This document shows positions 45,138 through 53,575 of a DNA stretch of 64,000 nucleotides, piece by piece; within the stretch, counting starts at the first letter, position 1; every line of letters begins with the position of its first letter. The stretch is from positions 62,001-126,000 of the forward strand of contig CAYSPT010000003.1 in the NCBI GenBank assembly GCA_964432985.1, in the 5' to 3' direction. The DNA comes from CAYSPT01 sp964432985. GTDB lineage: Bacteria > Muiribacteriota > CAYSPT01. The position numbers and the translations under genes are program-made. The notes beneath the pieces are model-generated. The model was not told the origin of the DNA. It did no database searches and was given only the letters and a program-made list of their open reading frames with translations.

Positions 45138-46073
45138 ATGACCTTTCACCTTTATTTACTGCTCATACTGTTCCTGGCGATCGGCGGAGTATCTGCCGAA
45201 TCCGGATTTCCCCGGGCCGTATGGATTTGGGGAAAAGACGCTTCCCTTCTTCTGTCCGATCCGGTTTTCCGGGTCCGGTCACTCAGGTTTCTGTCTGATA
45301 AGAATGTCACTACCATCTATCTGCACGCCGGTGACCTTTCAAAAGACAACGTTCTCGGCGAGAAATCCATCAGGTACAGGACCCTGATTACCAGGATGCA
45401 CCGGCTCGGTTTCACGGTGTACGCTCTCATCGGTTCGGCTCCTCTAAAAACACATGAATTCATCCTCCCGGAAAACCGCCGGGAAGTGTTGGATCTATTC
45501 GCAGGAATTCTGAAGTACAACGACACCGATGAGCCAATGGCCTGGTTTGACGGGATCAACATTGATATTGAGCCATACCGTTTGAAAGACTGGAAAAAGC
45601 GCCGGGACCTCAGGGCGGTCCAGTACCTTGATCTGTCAGCCGAGTTCATGGCCATGAAAGAGCAGTCAGGCTGCCTCATACCGGTCGGTCCGGCCATTCC
45701 ATTCTGGTTCGATTCATTTGATATAGAGTGGAATGGGCAGGCTAAACCTTTTCACCGGCACGTGCAGGACATCTATGATTATGTCGCCATTATGGATTAC
45801 CGTGACGCCGCCGGCGGCCGAGACGGGATCATCTGCCACGCCCTGAATGAAATGATGTATGCGGAACAAAAGGGCCGCACGGTGATCATTGGCGTGGAAA
45901 CGAAACACTCGGAGACTGGAAAAATCACCTTTTTCGACGAGAACGAAGCGCGGCTCGAAGAGGAACTCGGGTGGGTGGAAAAGACATTCAGCCGGTACCG
46001 GGCTTTCGGCGGCTTCGCCATCCACCACCTCACCACCTACCGCGACCTGGTCAACCGCTCTAAAGAAGACTGA
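45138..46073 (+). CDS. Secreted TIM-barrel glycoside-hydrolase-like protein (GH18-like motif)
   Basis: 311 residues from the ATG at 45138, chosen because it opens a signal peptide (MTFHLYLLLILFLAIGG, cleavage near VSA-ES). An ATG at 45102 is possible. The mature protein starts PRAVWIWGKDA and contains GFTVYALIGSAPL and FDGINIDIEPYRL. That DGxxIDIE is close to the GH18 catalytic DGxDxDxE signature; the last Glu would be the acid. Others of this type are unassigned cell-surface hydrolases. The catalytic assignment is tentative, and no chitin-binding domain is present. Confidence 0.6.
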   Translation: MTFHLYLLLILFLAIGGVSAESGFPRAVWIWGKDASLLLSDPVFRVRSLRFLSDKNVTTIYLHAGDLSKDNVLGEKSIRYRTLITRMHRLGFTVYALIGSAPLKTHEFILPENRREVLDLFAGILKYNDTDEPMAWFDGINIDIEPYRLKDWKKRRDLRAVQYLDLSAEFMAMKEQSGCLIPVGPAIPFWFDSFDIEWNGQAKPFHRHVQDIYDYVAIMDYRDAAGGRDGIICHALNEMMYAEQKGRTVIIGVETKHSETGKITFFDENEARLEEELGWVEKTFSRYRAFGGFAIHHLTTYRDLVNRSKED

Positions 46074-46125
46074 AAACCGCTTCATCATCACCCTTTAATC
46101 CCTGATTAAACAATGCTCCAGGTAG

Positions 46126-46155
46126 TTGACAATTAATGGTTTTTTCTGCTATAAT
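46126..46155 (+). promoter_or_regulatory. Near-consensus sigma-70 promoter of the tRNA-tadA-ffs-dnaX transcription unit
   Basis: TTGACA at 46126-46131, 18-bp spacer, TATAAT at 46150-46155. It lies 60 bp upstream of the first tRNA and is as strong as expected for stable RNA genes. Confidence 0.85.
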
Positions 46156-46215
46156 CGACACGCTTGGCAGCACTCAGCATTTGGCATATGCATTATCAGA
46201 GCATATCCAATATAG

Positions 46216-46307
46216 GGAGAGATGGCCGAGTTGGCTGAAGGCGCTCGCCTGCTAAGCGAGTGTGGGGGCACAAACTTCCACCGTGGGTTCGAATCCCACT
46301 CTCTCCG
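46216..46307 (+). tRNA. tRNA-Ser(GCT)
   Basis: 92 nt. Acceptor GGAGAGA pairs with TCTCTCC, G discriminator at 46307, long variable arm typical of tRNA-Ser, T-arm GGTTCGAATCC. Anticodon GCT at 46251-46253 reads AGC and AGU. CCA is not encoded. Confidence 0.95.
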
Positions 46308-46320
46308 CTGAAAAAATCGC

Positions 46321-46394
46321 GCGCCCGTGGCTCAACTGGACAGAGTATCGGACTACGGATCCGAGGGTTGCAGGTTCGAATCCTGCCGGGCGTG
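46321..46394 (+). tRNA. tRNA-Arg(ACG)
   Basis: 74 nt. Acceptor GCGCCCG pairs with CGGGCGT (one G-U pair at the end), G discriminator, D-arm GTGGCTCAACTGGACAG, anticodon stem TCGGA/TCCGA with loop CTACGGA. Anticodon ACG at 46355-46357 must be deaminated to ICG by TadA to read CGC and CGA. The tadA gene begins 12 bp downstream. CCA not encoded. Confidence 0.96.
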
Positions 46395-46406
46395 TTGAAT
46401 TGGGCG

Positions 46407-46862
46407 GTGCACGAAGTTCACGAAACCTTCATGAGAGAAGCCCTTCGGGAGGCGCACGAGGCACTCGGCCGGGACGAGGTTCCGGTGGGTGCCGTGCTGG
46501 TTCAGGACGGTGAGATAATCGCCAGGGGACGGAACCGTACCAGGGAACGTTCCGATCCCACTGCTCATGCCGAGATGGAGATTATTCGCTCGGCCTCGGC
46601 GGAAGCGGGGGATTGGCGGTTGACCGAATCGACCCTCTATGTCACTCTGGAGCCCTGCGTTATGTGCGTGGGCGCCATACTGGCAGCCCGGATACCGAGC
46701 CTGATCTTTGGTTCTCCCGAAACCCGGTGGGACCAGGACATAACGAGGATGCTTCTCTGTGAGGGACGGTTCAATCACACCGTAACGGTGATTGGCGGGA
46801 TTCTAGAAAAAGAGACCAGGGAACTTCTGGACCGTTTTTTCAAGCGACTCAGGAAAAAGTAG
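46407..46862 (+). CDS. tadA: tRNA-specific adenosine deaminase TadA
   Basis: 151 residues from the GTG at 46407 (VHEVHETFMREALREAHEAL), whose N-terminal pattern aligns with E. coli TadA; an ATG at 46431 would cut the first helix short. Zinc-binding and catalytic residues are PTAHAEMEII (His-Ala-Glu) and LEPCVMCVGAIL (PCxxC). It converts A34 of tRNA-Arg(ACG) to inosine. The substrate tRNA is immediately upstream on the same transcript. In Bacillus tadA (yaaJ) likewise precedes the SRP RNA and dnaX. Confidence 0.96.
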   Translation: MHEVHETFMREALREAHEALGRDEVPVGAVLVQDGEIIARGRNRTRERSDPTAHAEMEIIRSASAEAGDWRLTESTLYVTLEPCVMCVGAILAARIPSLIFGSPETRWDQDITRMLLCEGRFNHTVTVIGGILEKETRELLDRFFKRLRKK

Positions 46863-46863
46863 A

Positions 46864-46956
46864 GGAGAGATGGCGGAGTCCGGTTGAACGCGCCCGATTC
46901 GAAATCGGGTAGGCCGGTTAAGCCCGGCCTCGGGGGTTCGAATCCCTCTCTCTCCG
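46864..46956 (+). tRNA. tRNA-Ser(CGA)
   Basis: 93 nt. Acceptor GGAGAGA/TCTCTCC, long variable arm (TAGGCCGGTTAAGCCCGGCC region), anticodon loop TTCGAAA with anticodon CGA at 46900-46902, reading UCG. It starts two bases after the tadA stop codon. Confidence 0.95.
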
Positions 46957-46976
46957 CTTAAAACTGGTGTAAATCC

Positions 46977-47067
46977 GGAGAGGTGCCGGAGTGGCCGAAC
47001 GGGCTCGATTGGAAATCGAGTGTACGGGCATAAACCTGTACCGAGGGTTCGAATCCCTCCCTCTCCG
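46977..47067 (+). tRNA. tRNA-Ser(GGA)
   Basis: 91 nt. Acceptor GGAGAGG/CCTCTCC, G discriminator, anticodon loop TTGGAAA with anticodon GGA at 47011-47013, reading UCC and UCU. Long variable arm. Third tRNA-Ser in 850 bp. Confidence 0.95.
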
Positions 47068-47090
47068 TGCGGGATATGAAATTGAGATAG

Positions 47091-47363
47091 TAGCCGTGCT
47101 AGGCGGGGAGCTAGCGGTGCCCTGTAACCCGCAAACCGCTACAGCGGGGCTGAATTCCCAGCTGAGATGTAGTCTTTCAGGGCTGGCCTGGAGTTACTGG
47201 TGTTGAAGGCCGGGTCCTGCGCGGCGGAGGCTTGTGAATCCCGTCAGGTCCGGGAGGAAGCAGCGGTAAACAAGTTACTCCGGGTGCCGCAGGGGTGCCT
47301 GACCGGAGCTGGTGCTTCAGGTATCGCCTGGGGGTTCTTCATCGAGGCTGGGTGCACGGTTAC
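47091..47363 (+). ncRNA. ffs: Signal recognition particle RNA, large (Bacillus scRNA-like) type
   Basis: About 273 nt. The 5' part GTGCTAGGCGGGGAGCTAGC and CCCTGTAACCCGCAA match the Alu-like domain of the large bacterial SRP RNA. The 3' part has the S-domain signature GTCAGGTCCGGGAGGAAGCA, the apical loop that binds Ffh. It ends GGGTGCACGGTTA, pairing CCGTGC near 47095 with GCACGG near 47355. Found upstream of dnaX exactly as in Bacillus. The ends are set by this terminal pairing and are approximate. Confidence 0.93.
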
Positions 47364-47417
47364 TATCCTCAATAATTTGTCCCGGTAATGACTGTGCCCC
47401 GGATAGGATTGACAGAT

Positions 47418-49409
47418 ATGGATGCTCCGCTCTGCCTATATCGAAAGTATCGCCCAAAGCGCTTTTCTGAAGTTGTTGGCCAGACTATTGTAAAAAATAC
47501 TCTTCTGAATGCTGTTCGCACCACTCAGTTCAGCCACGCCTATCTTTTCTCGGGCCCCCGCGGTACCGGAAAAACAACCGCCGCCCGTTTGCTTGGAAAA
47601 GCGTTGAACTGTCTCTCCCATGACGACGGCGAACCCTGCTGCCACTGCGAAAACTGCCTGGCCGTGGACGAGGGATCGTTTCTCGATCTTATCGAGATTG
47701 ATGCTGCTTCCAACAGTTTGATAGATGATATCCGTAATCTCAGAGAAAAGGTTCAGTATGTTCCGGTCCGCGGACGGTACAAAGTGTATATCATTGATGA
47801 AGCTCATCAGCTTCGCGGTGCTGCTGCTCACGCTTTCTTAAAAACCCTTGAAGAACCTCCGGCACATGTTATTTTCGTGCTTGCTACCACGGAACCCCAC
47901 AAGTTCCTCGAAACCATACTCTCCCGGTGCCAGCGGTTTGATTTCAAGCGAATCGGTGTAGCGGACATTATCGGGCGCCTCCGGTTCATAGCCGACACCG
48001 AAAAAATAGATGTTTCCGATGAGTGTCTGCGGCTCATCGCCCGTGCCGCCGAAGGCGGTATGCGTGACGCGATAAGTCTCATGGACCAGGTGGAGTCTTT
48101 TGAAGGAGGACGTATCTCGCCGGAAACTCTCGAGGAACTGCTCGGCACGGTCAGGGAAGACGTTTGCACTGAAATTGTCCGATGTCTGATCATGGGAGAC
48201 AGGGAAGGAGTCCTGGCACTGGGCGATCGGCTCATGGTGTCGGGGCGGGATCCCTATCAGCTCGTGCTGGCTTTGACCGAACACGTCAGGGGAATGATCC
48301 GGGCACAGCTGGGAGTGGGAACGGTAGACGTTTTCCCGCGGCAGGATGCACCCGTGTCTCTGACGGTACAGGATCTCACCGATATGATGAACGCTTTTTT
48401 CGTCTGCCTCCGCACCATGCGTCTCACAGGCGAAGAAAGTATCGCGCTTGACCTGCTGTTCCTAGACTTGATCGATAAACGGCAGTTTTCCCTAAAGCCC
48501 CAACAGTCTCCGGTAAGGCCCCAACAGTCTCCGGAAAAAAATCCGGAGCAAAAACGAGCTTCGCGCTCTACCCCGGTGCCAGACAGGCCTCCGGCTCCCG
48601 CTGCGGAAGCAGTTACTCCTTCTACCCGCAAACCGGTAGTTGAGCCGACTGCCGAACCGATAATTGAGCCGGTGATCGAACCGGATGTCAAAACAGCAGT
48701 CAAACCGGTAGTCATGCCGGTGGTTGAAGAAACTGCGTCGCCCCCGCGGGCGCCGCTGACCAGGCCTGCAAAGCTGACCAGACCCGAGAAAAAGGCAGCA
48801 TTCGTTGAGCCGCCGGTGGAACCGCCGGTGGAGCAGATGACGGCCCCATCGTTCCCGATGGAGAAGGAATTGGACGGGGCTGCCGTAAAGAAGAAACGTT
48901 TTGCAAAAAAGGTCACAAAACCCAAAGCAGAAAAACCGGCACCGAGTGTACAGGCGGTTATTGGTGAAGGGGAAACGGCGATCCTCGAGTTGTCACAGAA
49001 ACAGTCTTCCGAAAAGCAAAAAGAGCCGCTGGAAGAGGTTCCGGAAAAGAAAAAGAAAAACCTTCTAACACAGGTTATGGATGAGCTCAAAGCCCGGGAC
49101 AAGATGAGGATACACGCGTTGCTGAAAGAAGCTATCGGCATGAACGTCGAAGATCAGACGGTTCGGGTCTATTTCTTTAAAAAGTATTCGTTTCACATGG
49201 ATACGTTACGGGAAAACTCCAAGCGGCTCGTACTGGAAGAGGTAGTGGGAAAAATACTGGGTGGCAGTTTCCGGGTCGAACCAACGGAGCACGAAGCGGA
49301 CACGGATAGTGCAGCACCTCAAAAGCAGGCGGAAGTAAATAAGACTATCGTGGACCATCCGACGGTGAAAAAGGTCCTGGAAATATTCGGCGGAGAGATC
49401 GTCGAATAG
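47418..49409 (+). CDS. dnaX: DNA polymerase III subunits gamma/tau
   Basis: 663 residues from the ATG at 47418 (MDAPLCLYRKYRPKRFSEVVG), with AGGA 9 nt upstream; an ATG at 47388 adds ten residues. Clamp-loader AAA+ domain with Walker A LFSGPRGTGKTTAARLL, four-Cys zinc finger (CLSHDDGEPCCHCENC), DEAHQL, and sensor motif LSRCQRFDFKR. Beyond ~residue 370 lies a Pro/Glu/Val-rich linker with internal repeats (PQQSPVRPQQSP; EPTAEPIIEPVIEP), then the tau C-terminal domain. The coding sequence contains A-AAA-AAG (48905-48911) in the E. coli dnaX slippery phase. Confidence 0.97.
   Translation: MDAPLCLYRKYRPKRFSEVVGQTIVKNTLLNAVRTTQFSHAYLFSGPRGTGKTTAARLLGKALNCLSHDDGEPCCHCENCLAVDEGSFLDLIEIDAASNSLIDDIRNLREKVQYVPVRGRYKVYIIDEAHQLRGAAAHAFLKTLEEPPAHVIFVLATTEPHKFLETILSRCQRFDFKRIGVADIIGRLRFIADTEKIDVSDECLRLIARAAEGGMRDAISLMDQVESFEGGRISPETLEELLGTVREDVCTEIVRCLIMGDREGVLALGDRLMVSGRDPYQLVLALTEHVRGMIRAQLGVGTVDVFPRQDAPVSLTVQDLTDMMNAFFVCLRTMRLTGEESIALDLLFLDLIDKRQFSLKPQQSPVRPQQSPEKNPEQKRASRSTPVPDRPPAPAAEAVTPSTRKPVVEPTAEPIIEPVIEPDVKTAVKPVVMPVVEETASPPRAPLTRPAKLTRPEKKAAFVEPPVEPPVEQMTAPSFPMEKELDGAAVKKKRFAKKVTKPKAEKPAPSVQAVIGEGETAILELSQKQSSEKQKEPLEEVPEKKKKNLLTQVMDELKARDKMRIHALLKEAIGMNVEDQTVRVYFFKKYSFHMDTLRENSKRLVLEEVVGKILGGSFRVEPTEHEADTDSAAPQKQAEVNKTIVDHPTVKKVLEIFGGEIVE
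48905..48967 (+). promoter_or_regulatory. Possible -1 programmed frameshift site in dnaX
   Basis: The reading frame has GCA AAA AAG at 48903-48911, i.e. slippery A-AAA-AAG in the phase used by E. coli dnaX to make gamma. A -1 slip would run 18 codons and stop at TGA 48965-48967. A weak downstream pairing AACCG/CGGTT lies about 25-45 nt on; no Shine-Dalgarno-like stimulator is at the right distance. Slippery runs are frequent in Lys-rich linkers, so this is only a candidate. Confidence 0.4.
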
Positions 49410-49422
49410 AGGAGGATGTTAC

Positions 49423-49806
49423 ATGGGAAAAGGTAAGTTCAGAGGTATGGGCGGTATGGGCGGCGGTATGGGGGATATTCTCAAGCAGGCTCGTATGGTC
49501 CAGGATCGGATGCAGAAAACACAGGAAGAACTGGGTAGTAAAGTCGTCGAAGGTTCCGCTGGCGGCGGCATCGTTCAGGTAAAAGCAAACGGCAAACAGG
49601 AAGTGCTCTCGATTACAATCGACCCCGCCGCGATTACAGACCTGCTTTCTCTTTCCGATGACGTGGAAATCGAGGCGGATGATGTTGAAATGCTTGCCGA
49701 CATGGTGCTGTGCGCTGTGCGGGACGCGCTTGCGAAATCCCAGGATATGGCTTCTCGCGAGTTGTCGCAGGTGACCGGTGGTATGCTGCCTCCCGGAATG
49801 TTCTAG
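49423..49806 (+). CDS. YbaB/EbfC-family nucleoid-associated protein
   Basis: 127 residues. Gly/Met-rich start (GMGGMGGGMGDILKQARMVQD), then the YbaB core: QEELGSKVVEGSAGGGIVQVKANGKQEVLSITID, and a C-terminal LPPGMF. Small dimeric DNA-binding protein. Located between dnaX and recR, the standard order in most bacteria. Confidence 0.96.
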   Translation: MGKGKFRGMGGMGGGMGDILKQARMVQDRMQKTQEELGSKVVEGSAGGGIVQVKANGKQEVLSITIDPAAITDLLSLSDDVEIEADDVEMLADMVLCAVRDALAKSQDMASRELSQVTGGMLPPGMF

Positions 49807-49840
49807 CAACAGCAGCAGTAGAGATGTAAGCGAGGCAACG

Positions 49841-50455
49841 GTGCATTATCCCCGCGAGATCTATCCTCTCAGTTTCCGGCTGGCCGTGGAACATCTTTCC
49901 CGACTGCCCACTATCGGGCGTAAAACAGCTATTAAACTCGCTTTGAAGCTGCTTAGCTGGCCTGAGGAAGACGTACAGGCTCTGTCCAGGTCTCTCGACG
50001 AGCTGAAAGAAAACGTCATGTTCTGCCGCTCTTGTCACTTTTTCAGCGAAGAAGAACTGTGCTCCCTGTGTTCTGATCATTCCCGGGACACCACGCTTAT
50101 GTGCGTTGTTGAGAAGCCCCAGGATGTCGTCAATATCGAGTCAACGGGCCGGTACCGGGGGTTATATCACGTGCTGGGCGGTCTTATCTCACCACTCGAT
50201 GGAATAGGGCCTGAGAACCTTACCATGGGTACCCTGGCCTCCCGCTGCGGCGCGGATCAAAATGTTCGGGAAGTGATTCTGGCGGTGAGCCCTACCGTTG
50301 AAGGCGAAACCACGGTACTGTACATCGGCCGTATGCTCGCGGAAAAAGGTGTCAAGGTGACCAGGCTTGCCTCGGGATTGCCTGCCGGGGGAGATATTGA
50401 GTATACCGATCAATTGACCCTGGGGAGAGCATTTGATGGAAGACTCTCCTTGTAA
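49841..50455 (+). CDS. recR: Recombination protein RecR
   Basis: 204 residues from the GTG at 49841, which has GAGG six nt upstream. HhH region LPTIGRKTAIKLALKLL, zinc finger CRSCHFFSEEELCSLC, Toprim domain (LMCVVEKPQDVVNIESTGRYRGLYHVLGGLISPLDGIGPE) and the C-terminal GLPAGGDIEYTDQLTLGRA. Works with RecF and RecO at gaps; recF is in the same window. Ends 20 bp inside the start of the glycosyltransferase gene. Confidence 0.97.
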   Translation: MHYPREIYPLSFRLAVEHLSRLPTIGRKTAIKLALKLLSWPEEDVQALSRSLDELKENVMFCRSCHFFSEEELCSLCSDHSRDTTLMCVVEKPQDVVNIESTGRYRGLYHVLGGLISPLDGIGPENLTMGTLASRCGADQNVREVILAVSPTVEGETTVLYIGRMLAEKGVKVTRLASGLPAGGDIEYTDQLTLGRAFDGRLSL

Positions 50456-51794
50456 CCCGCGAAGTGCAAGCACTTGTTTCACTCGGCCGATCAGGATACT
50501 TTATTTCACCCAATATGCGTATCCCGATTCCTGCGCTCCGGCGGTACGCAGTTCCGATTTTTCACAGCAATGGACGAACCACGGATTTGATGTCAGAATA
50601 GTATCATCGGTTCCAGGGCATACTGCCGGGGTCGCTCCACCGGGATACCAGCCGCGATCCTTTTCTTCAGAATTATTACATTCCTCAGGATTACTAAATC
50701 CTTCAGGATTACCAAATCCTTCAGGATTACTAAATCCTTCAGGATTACTAAAAGGTGTGCGTATCATGAGATGTCCCGCTCACCCGGTAAAAAGCCGTTC
50801 CATGGCGCGGATGATGCTGGGTGAATTGGAGCTCATGACCGGGGCTGCCTGTCTTGCCGCCAGGTTGGTCGTGCGCTGGCGTCCCGACATAGTGTTGCTC
50901 ACCGTCCCCCAATTTTCCATGCTTATTCCCGCCCTGGCGGCCGCCGGAATTGCCCACGCTCCACTTGTTCTGGAAATCCGTGATATCTGGCCGGACGAGC
51001 TCATCCCTCTCGGTTTTCCCGCCTGGGGGCCGCTGCCTGCCCTTCTTACGTTTCTCATGTCCACCGCTTTGCGCTGCGCTTCCAGGGTCGTGACCGTGAC
51101 TGAAGGGTTCAAGACCCATTTCGAGTCAAAGGGAGTTCCCGGGCAAAAAATAACGGTAATTCCCCATGGGGCTGATTGCAGTGTTTTCCGGCCGTTACCC
51201 GTTAACAACTGGTTCAGAAACGAGCACGGATGGGGAGAAAATGAGTTTGTCTTCCTGTATGCCGGGAACATGGGAAGGGCCCAGGGACTTGATTCCCTGC
51301 TGGAAGCAGTCGCGCTGTTTCCCCGATGTGTGAAAACCGTCCTGGTGGGCAACGGCTGCATGAGGGATCGCCTGGAAGACATCATATACCATCACGCACG
51401 GGACCGGGCAGTGGTTATTGACTCCCTGCCGCACAGTTGTATGCCCTGGGTCTACGCTTCGGCGGACACATGCCTGGTACCCCTGCGGCGGGCGCCTATT
51501 TTGAAACGGACCGTTCCTTCCAAATTGTGTGAAGTTATGGCTTGCGGCCGACCGGTGGTTGCCTCGCTGGATGGTGAAGCAGCCGAGCTAGTGCGGCGCG
51601 CTTCGGCGGGAGTGGTGGTGGAAACGGAGAGTCCGGGGGCCCTGGCACAGGCTGTAACCGAACTGGCATCTTACCCCAAAGAACGTCTGGACATGTTCGG
51701 ACAGTCTGGCCGGACATTTGCCGAACGGCATTTCGACCGTCGTAAACACGCCCTTGAATATGAGCGGTTATTTCGTGAGGTTACAGCGGGTTAG
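50436..51794 (+). CDS. GT4-type glycosyltransferase
   Basis: 452 residues from the ATG at 50436. The first domain starts RILYFTQYAYPDSCAPAVRSSDF, and LEIRDIWPDELIPLGF is a typical WbuB-like GT4 motif. The C-terminal GT1 domain contains IPHGADCSVFRPLP, FLYAGNMGRAQGLDSLLEA and PSKLCEVMACGRPVVASLDGEAAEL with the donor-binding Glu. It probably uses a UDP-sugar for surface polysaccharide. Residues ~85-103 are a run of NPSGL units encoded by 18-bp tandem repeats, inserted after the first strand-loop region. Overlap with recR suggests read-through from the dnaX operon. Confidence 0.88.
   Translation: MEDSPCNPRSASTCFTRPIRILYFTQYAYPDSCAPAVRSSDFSQQWTNHGFDVRIVSSVPGHTAGVAPPGYQPRSFSSELLHSSGLLNPSGLPNPSGLLNPSGLLKGVRIMRCPAHPVKSRSMARMMLGELELMTGAACLAARLVVRWRPDIVLLTVPQFSMLIPALAAAGIAHAPLVLEIRDIWPDELIPLGFPAWGPLPALLTFLMSTALRCASRVVTVTEGFKTHFESKGVPGQKITVIPHGADCSVFRPLPVNNWFRNEHGWGENEFVFLYAGNMGRAQGLDSLLEAVALFPRCVKTVLVGNGCMRDRLEDIIYHHARDRAVVIDSLPHSCMPWVYASADTCLVPLRRAPILKRTVPSKLCEVMACGRPVVASLDGEAAELVRRASAGVVVETESPGALAQAVTELASYPKERLDMFGQSGRTFAERHFDRRKHALEYERLFREVTAG
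50667..50752 (+). repeat. Five 18-bp tandem repeats inside the glycosyltransferase gene
   Basis: Units of TCAGGATTACTAAATCCT at 50685, 50703, 50721 and (partial) 50739, with a degenerate copy at 50667. In frame, each encodes SGLLNP or SGLPNP. Confidence 0.9.
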
Positions 51795-52020
51795 ATAGTA
51801 AACCGCTCGTGATTCAAACGCATCATTTCGTCTAGAATCAGGTCCGGCTGAAAAATGCTTTATCATCCGGGAATGTGCTTATTTCAACAGTATGCCTGCT
51901 TTCACCTGATAACATGGATGGCGTTCCGTCGTATTGGCAGGAGAATATTTGATAGACATGCTCCAGTGATGTTAGAATCGTGAGAGTAGTGATACTCTTA
52001 AAAAGAAATGGCTGATATTG
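51795..52020. other. Intergenic region, no gene
   Basis: 226 bp between two plus-strand genes. A TTAGAAT near 51970 could be a -10 but has no clear -35. A small hairpin GAGTA/TACTC sits near 51985. I see no coding sequence. Confidence 0.5.
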
Positions 52021-52569
52021 ATGAAGAACCGGCGGCGGATGTATTTGATCGATAAGCAGTACCAGGTGCGGTTTTCCCTGGTTATGCTGGTTCTGGTGGT
52101 GGTTTCCCAGTTCGTTTTTATCTGGTACGGTTCGGCCATCACCCGTTACTCGCTTAACAAGTACCTGCCCGGCGACCACGCGGTCAAGGTCTGGAAATCC
52201 ATCAAGGGACAGCTCTGGGAAGACCATCGCAGCAAGCTTATCCTGCTTCTGGCGGTGGATATGGTGCTAGCCGCCTTTGCCGGGCTGGTCATTTCGCACC
52301 AGATGGCGGGACCATCATTGTCGCTTACGCGGAAGCTGGAGCAATTCAAAGACGGTGACCTGTCGGTTTCTTTCTCAGTCAGAAAGGGCGACAGCCTGAA
52401 GAACATCGCCGCCGGTTTGAATGCTACGGTGCACATTTACCGTAACCGGGTCAGGGAGCTCAAGCGCCTGATGGAGATTGCCCGGAAGGACAGCGAGGCC
52501 CTTACTCCTGAAGGGCAGGATGCTTTGCGGGAGGTCATCCGTATTCTTGGAACCATGAAGACCGATTGA
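52021..52569 (+). CDS. Two-helix membrane protein with HAMP-like domain
   Basis: 182 residues from the ATG at 52021. Membrane helices at ~17-36 and ~78-97 with a ~40-residue periplasmic loop. A HAMP-like coil follows (PSLSLTRKLEQFKDGDLS, then RKGDSLKNIAAGLNATVHIY). No kinase, methyl-accepting or cyclase domain follows, so signal output must be through a partner. It opens a plus-strand series that leads to comEC. Similar orphan HAMP proteins occur near type IV pilus genes in some groups; that link is by analogy. Confidence 0.65.
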   Translation: MKNRRRMYLIDKQYQVRFSLVMLVLVVVSQFVFIWYGSAITRYSLNKYLPGDHAVKVWKSIKGQLWEDHRSKLILLLAVDMVLAAFAGLVISHQMAGPSLSLTRKLEQFKDGDLSVSFSVRKGDSLKNIAAGLNATVHIYRNRVRELKRLMEIARKDSEALTPEGQDALREVIRILGTMKTD

Positions 52570-52598
52570 TTATTACCGGTGGTGGGGAGTGACGTGAT

Positions 52599-53516
52599 AT
52601 GCAGGCGCAGAGCACTATTGGCGGCAGGCGGCGGGCACGGTATATTCCGCCTATGGTCAAAGCCCAGATGCTGTTCGGAGGATTTTTCAGCCAGTTCGGC
52701 TGGTTGTTTTTCGGTTTGACCCTGGTATTCCTCTGGGTGGCCGGTGTCCATATAGACTTTAGTTCTGTGTATCATTTCCGCGGGGATACCGAAATTACTC
52801 AAGGTGTCGTAACCCGAATCGAGACTACGGGTATGACCGGTCCTTCGAGCAGCAGAAGCAGGGGAAGCCGGGGCACCCCGATTTACCGCTATTATTATAC
52901 CTACAGTACCCCCGACAACATAGAATATCAGGGCGTGTCATACATCACCGGACGCATGGCAAAGGAGAACGAGCAGGTCCCGGTCGAGTACCGGGAAGAC
53001 AGACCGTCTATTTCACGAATAGAAGGGATGCGGCGGGACATATTCGAATGGTATCTCGGCTTTTTCTTCATCCTTCCACTGGTTGGAGTCATTTTTATCG
53101 TGGTTGGTCTCACCCAGGGAGCCAGAGCAGTCAGGCTGCTCACGTACGGACAGCCGAGTCTGGCGGTCCTGGTGTCTAAAACTCCCACCAGCACCAGGAT
53201 AAACAACCGGCGGGTATACAAGTTTACCTTTAAGTTTAACGATCCCTCCGGCCGTCAGTTCGAAGCGGTTGCCAAAACCCACAAACCCGAGCAGATGGAA
53301 CTCGATGATCAGGCCCGCGCCGCAATTCTCTATAATCCGTCACATCCCTCGGACGCTGTGGTGCTCTGCTGCCTGTCCGGGTCGCCGTATATCGATCCCC
53401 GGGGGCATGTCCGGATGAAAAGTACTAAATTTCCCGGCTGGGTGGTATTGATTGTACCGTTGGCTGTTGTCATTGGACACAGCACGTATGCGTACATCAA
53501 ATACTTTGCTCGCTAG
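52599..53516 (+). CDS. DUF3592-domain membrane protein
   Basis: 305 residues. Membrane helices at ~28-48, ~150-172 and ~282-300. Two DUF3592-like extracytoplasmic beta segments (GVVTRIETTG..., YYYTYSTPDNIEYQGVSY; then ILYNPSHPSDAVVL). Short basic N terminus. The family is widespread and uncharacterised. Lies between the HAMP protein and the GspF-like protein. Confidence 0.75.
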   Translation: MQAQSTIGGRRRARYIPPMVKAQMLFGGFFSQFGWLFFGLTLVFLWVAGVHIDFSSVYHFRGDTEITQGVVTRIETTGMTGPSSSRSRGSRGTPIYRYYYTYSTPDNIEYQGVSYITGRMAKENEQVPVEYREDRPSISRIEGMRRDIFEWYLGFFFILPLVGVIFIVVGLTQGARAVRLLTYGQPSLAVLVSKTPTSTRINNRRVYKFTFKFNDPSGRQFEAVAKTHKPEQMELDDQARAAILYNPSHPSDAVVLCCLSGSPYIDPRGHVRMKSTKFPGWVVLIVPLAVVIGHSTYAYIKYFAR

Positions 53517-53575
53517 CGGTAAGATGGTCAGTCTCTGTCCTTTCTCCTCTCTAAGGATGGTATAATACATCTGCC

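Noticed and set aside
47200..47388. Small open frame upstream of dnaX
   Set aside because: It coincides with the S domain of the SRP RNA, whose conserved loop explains the sequence.
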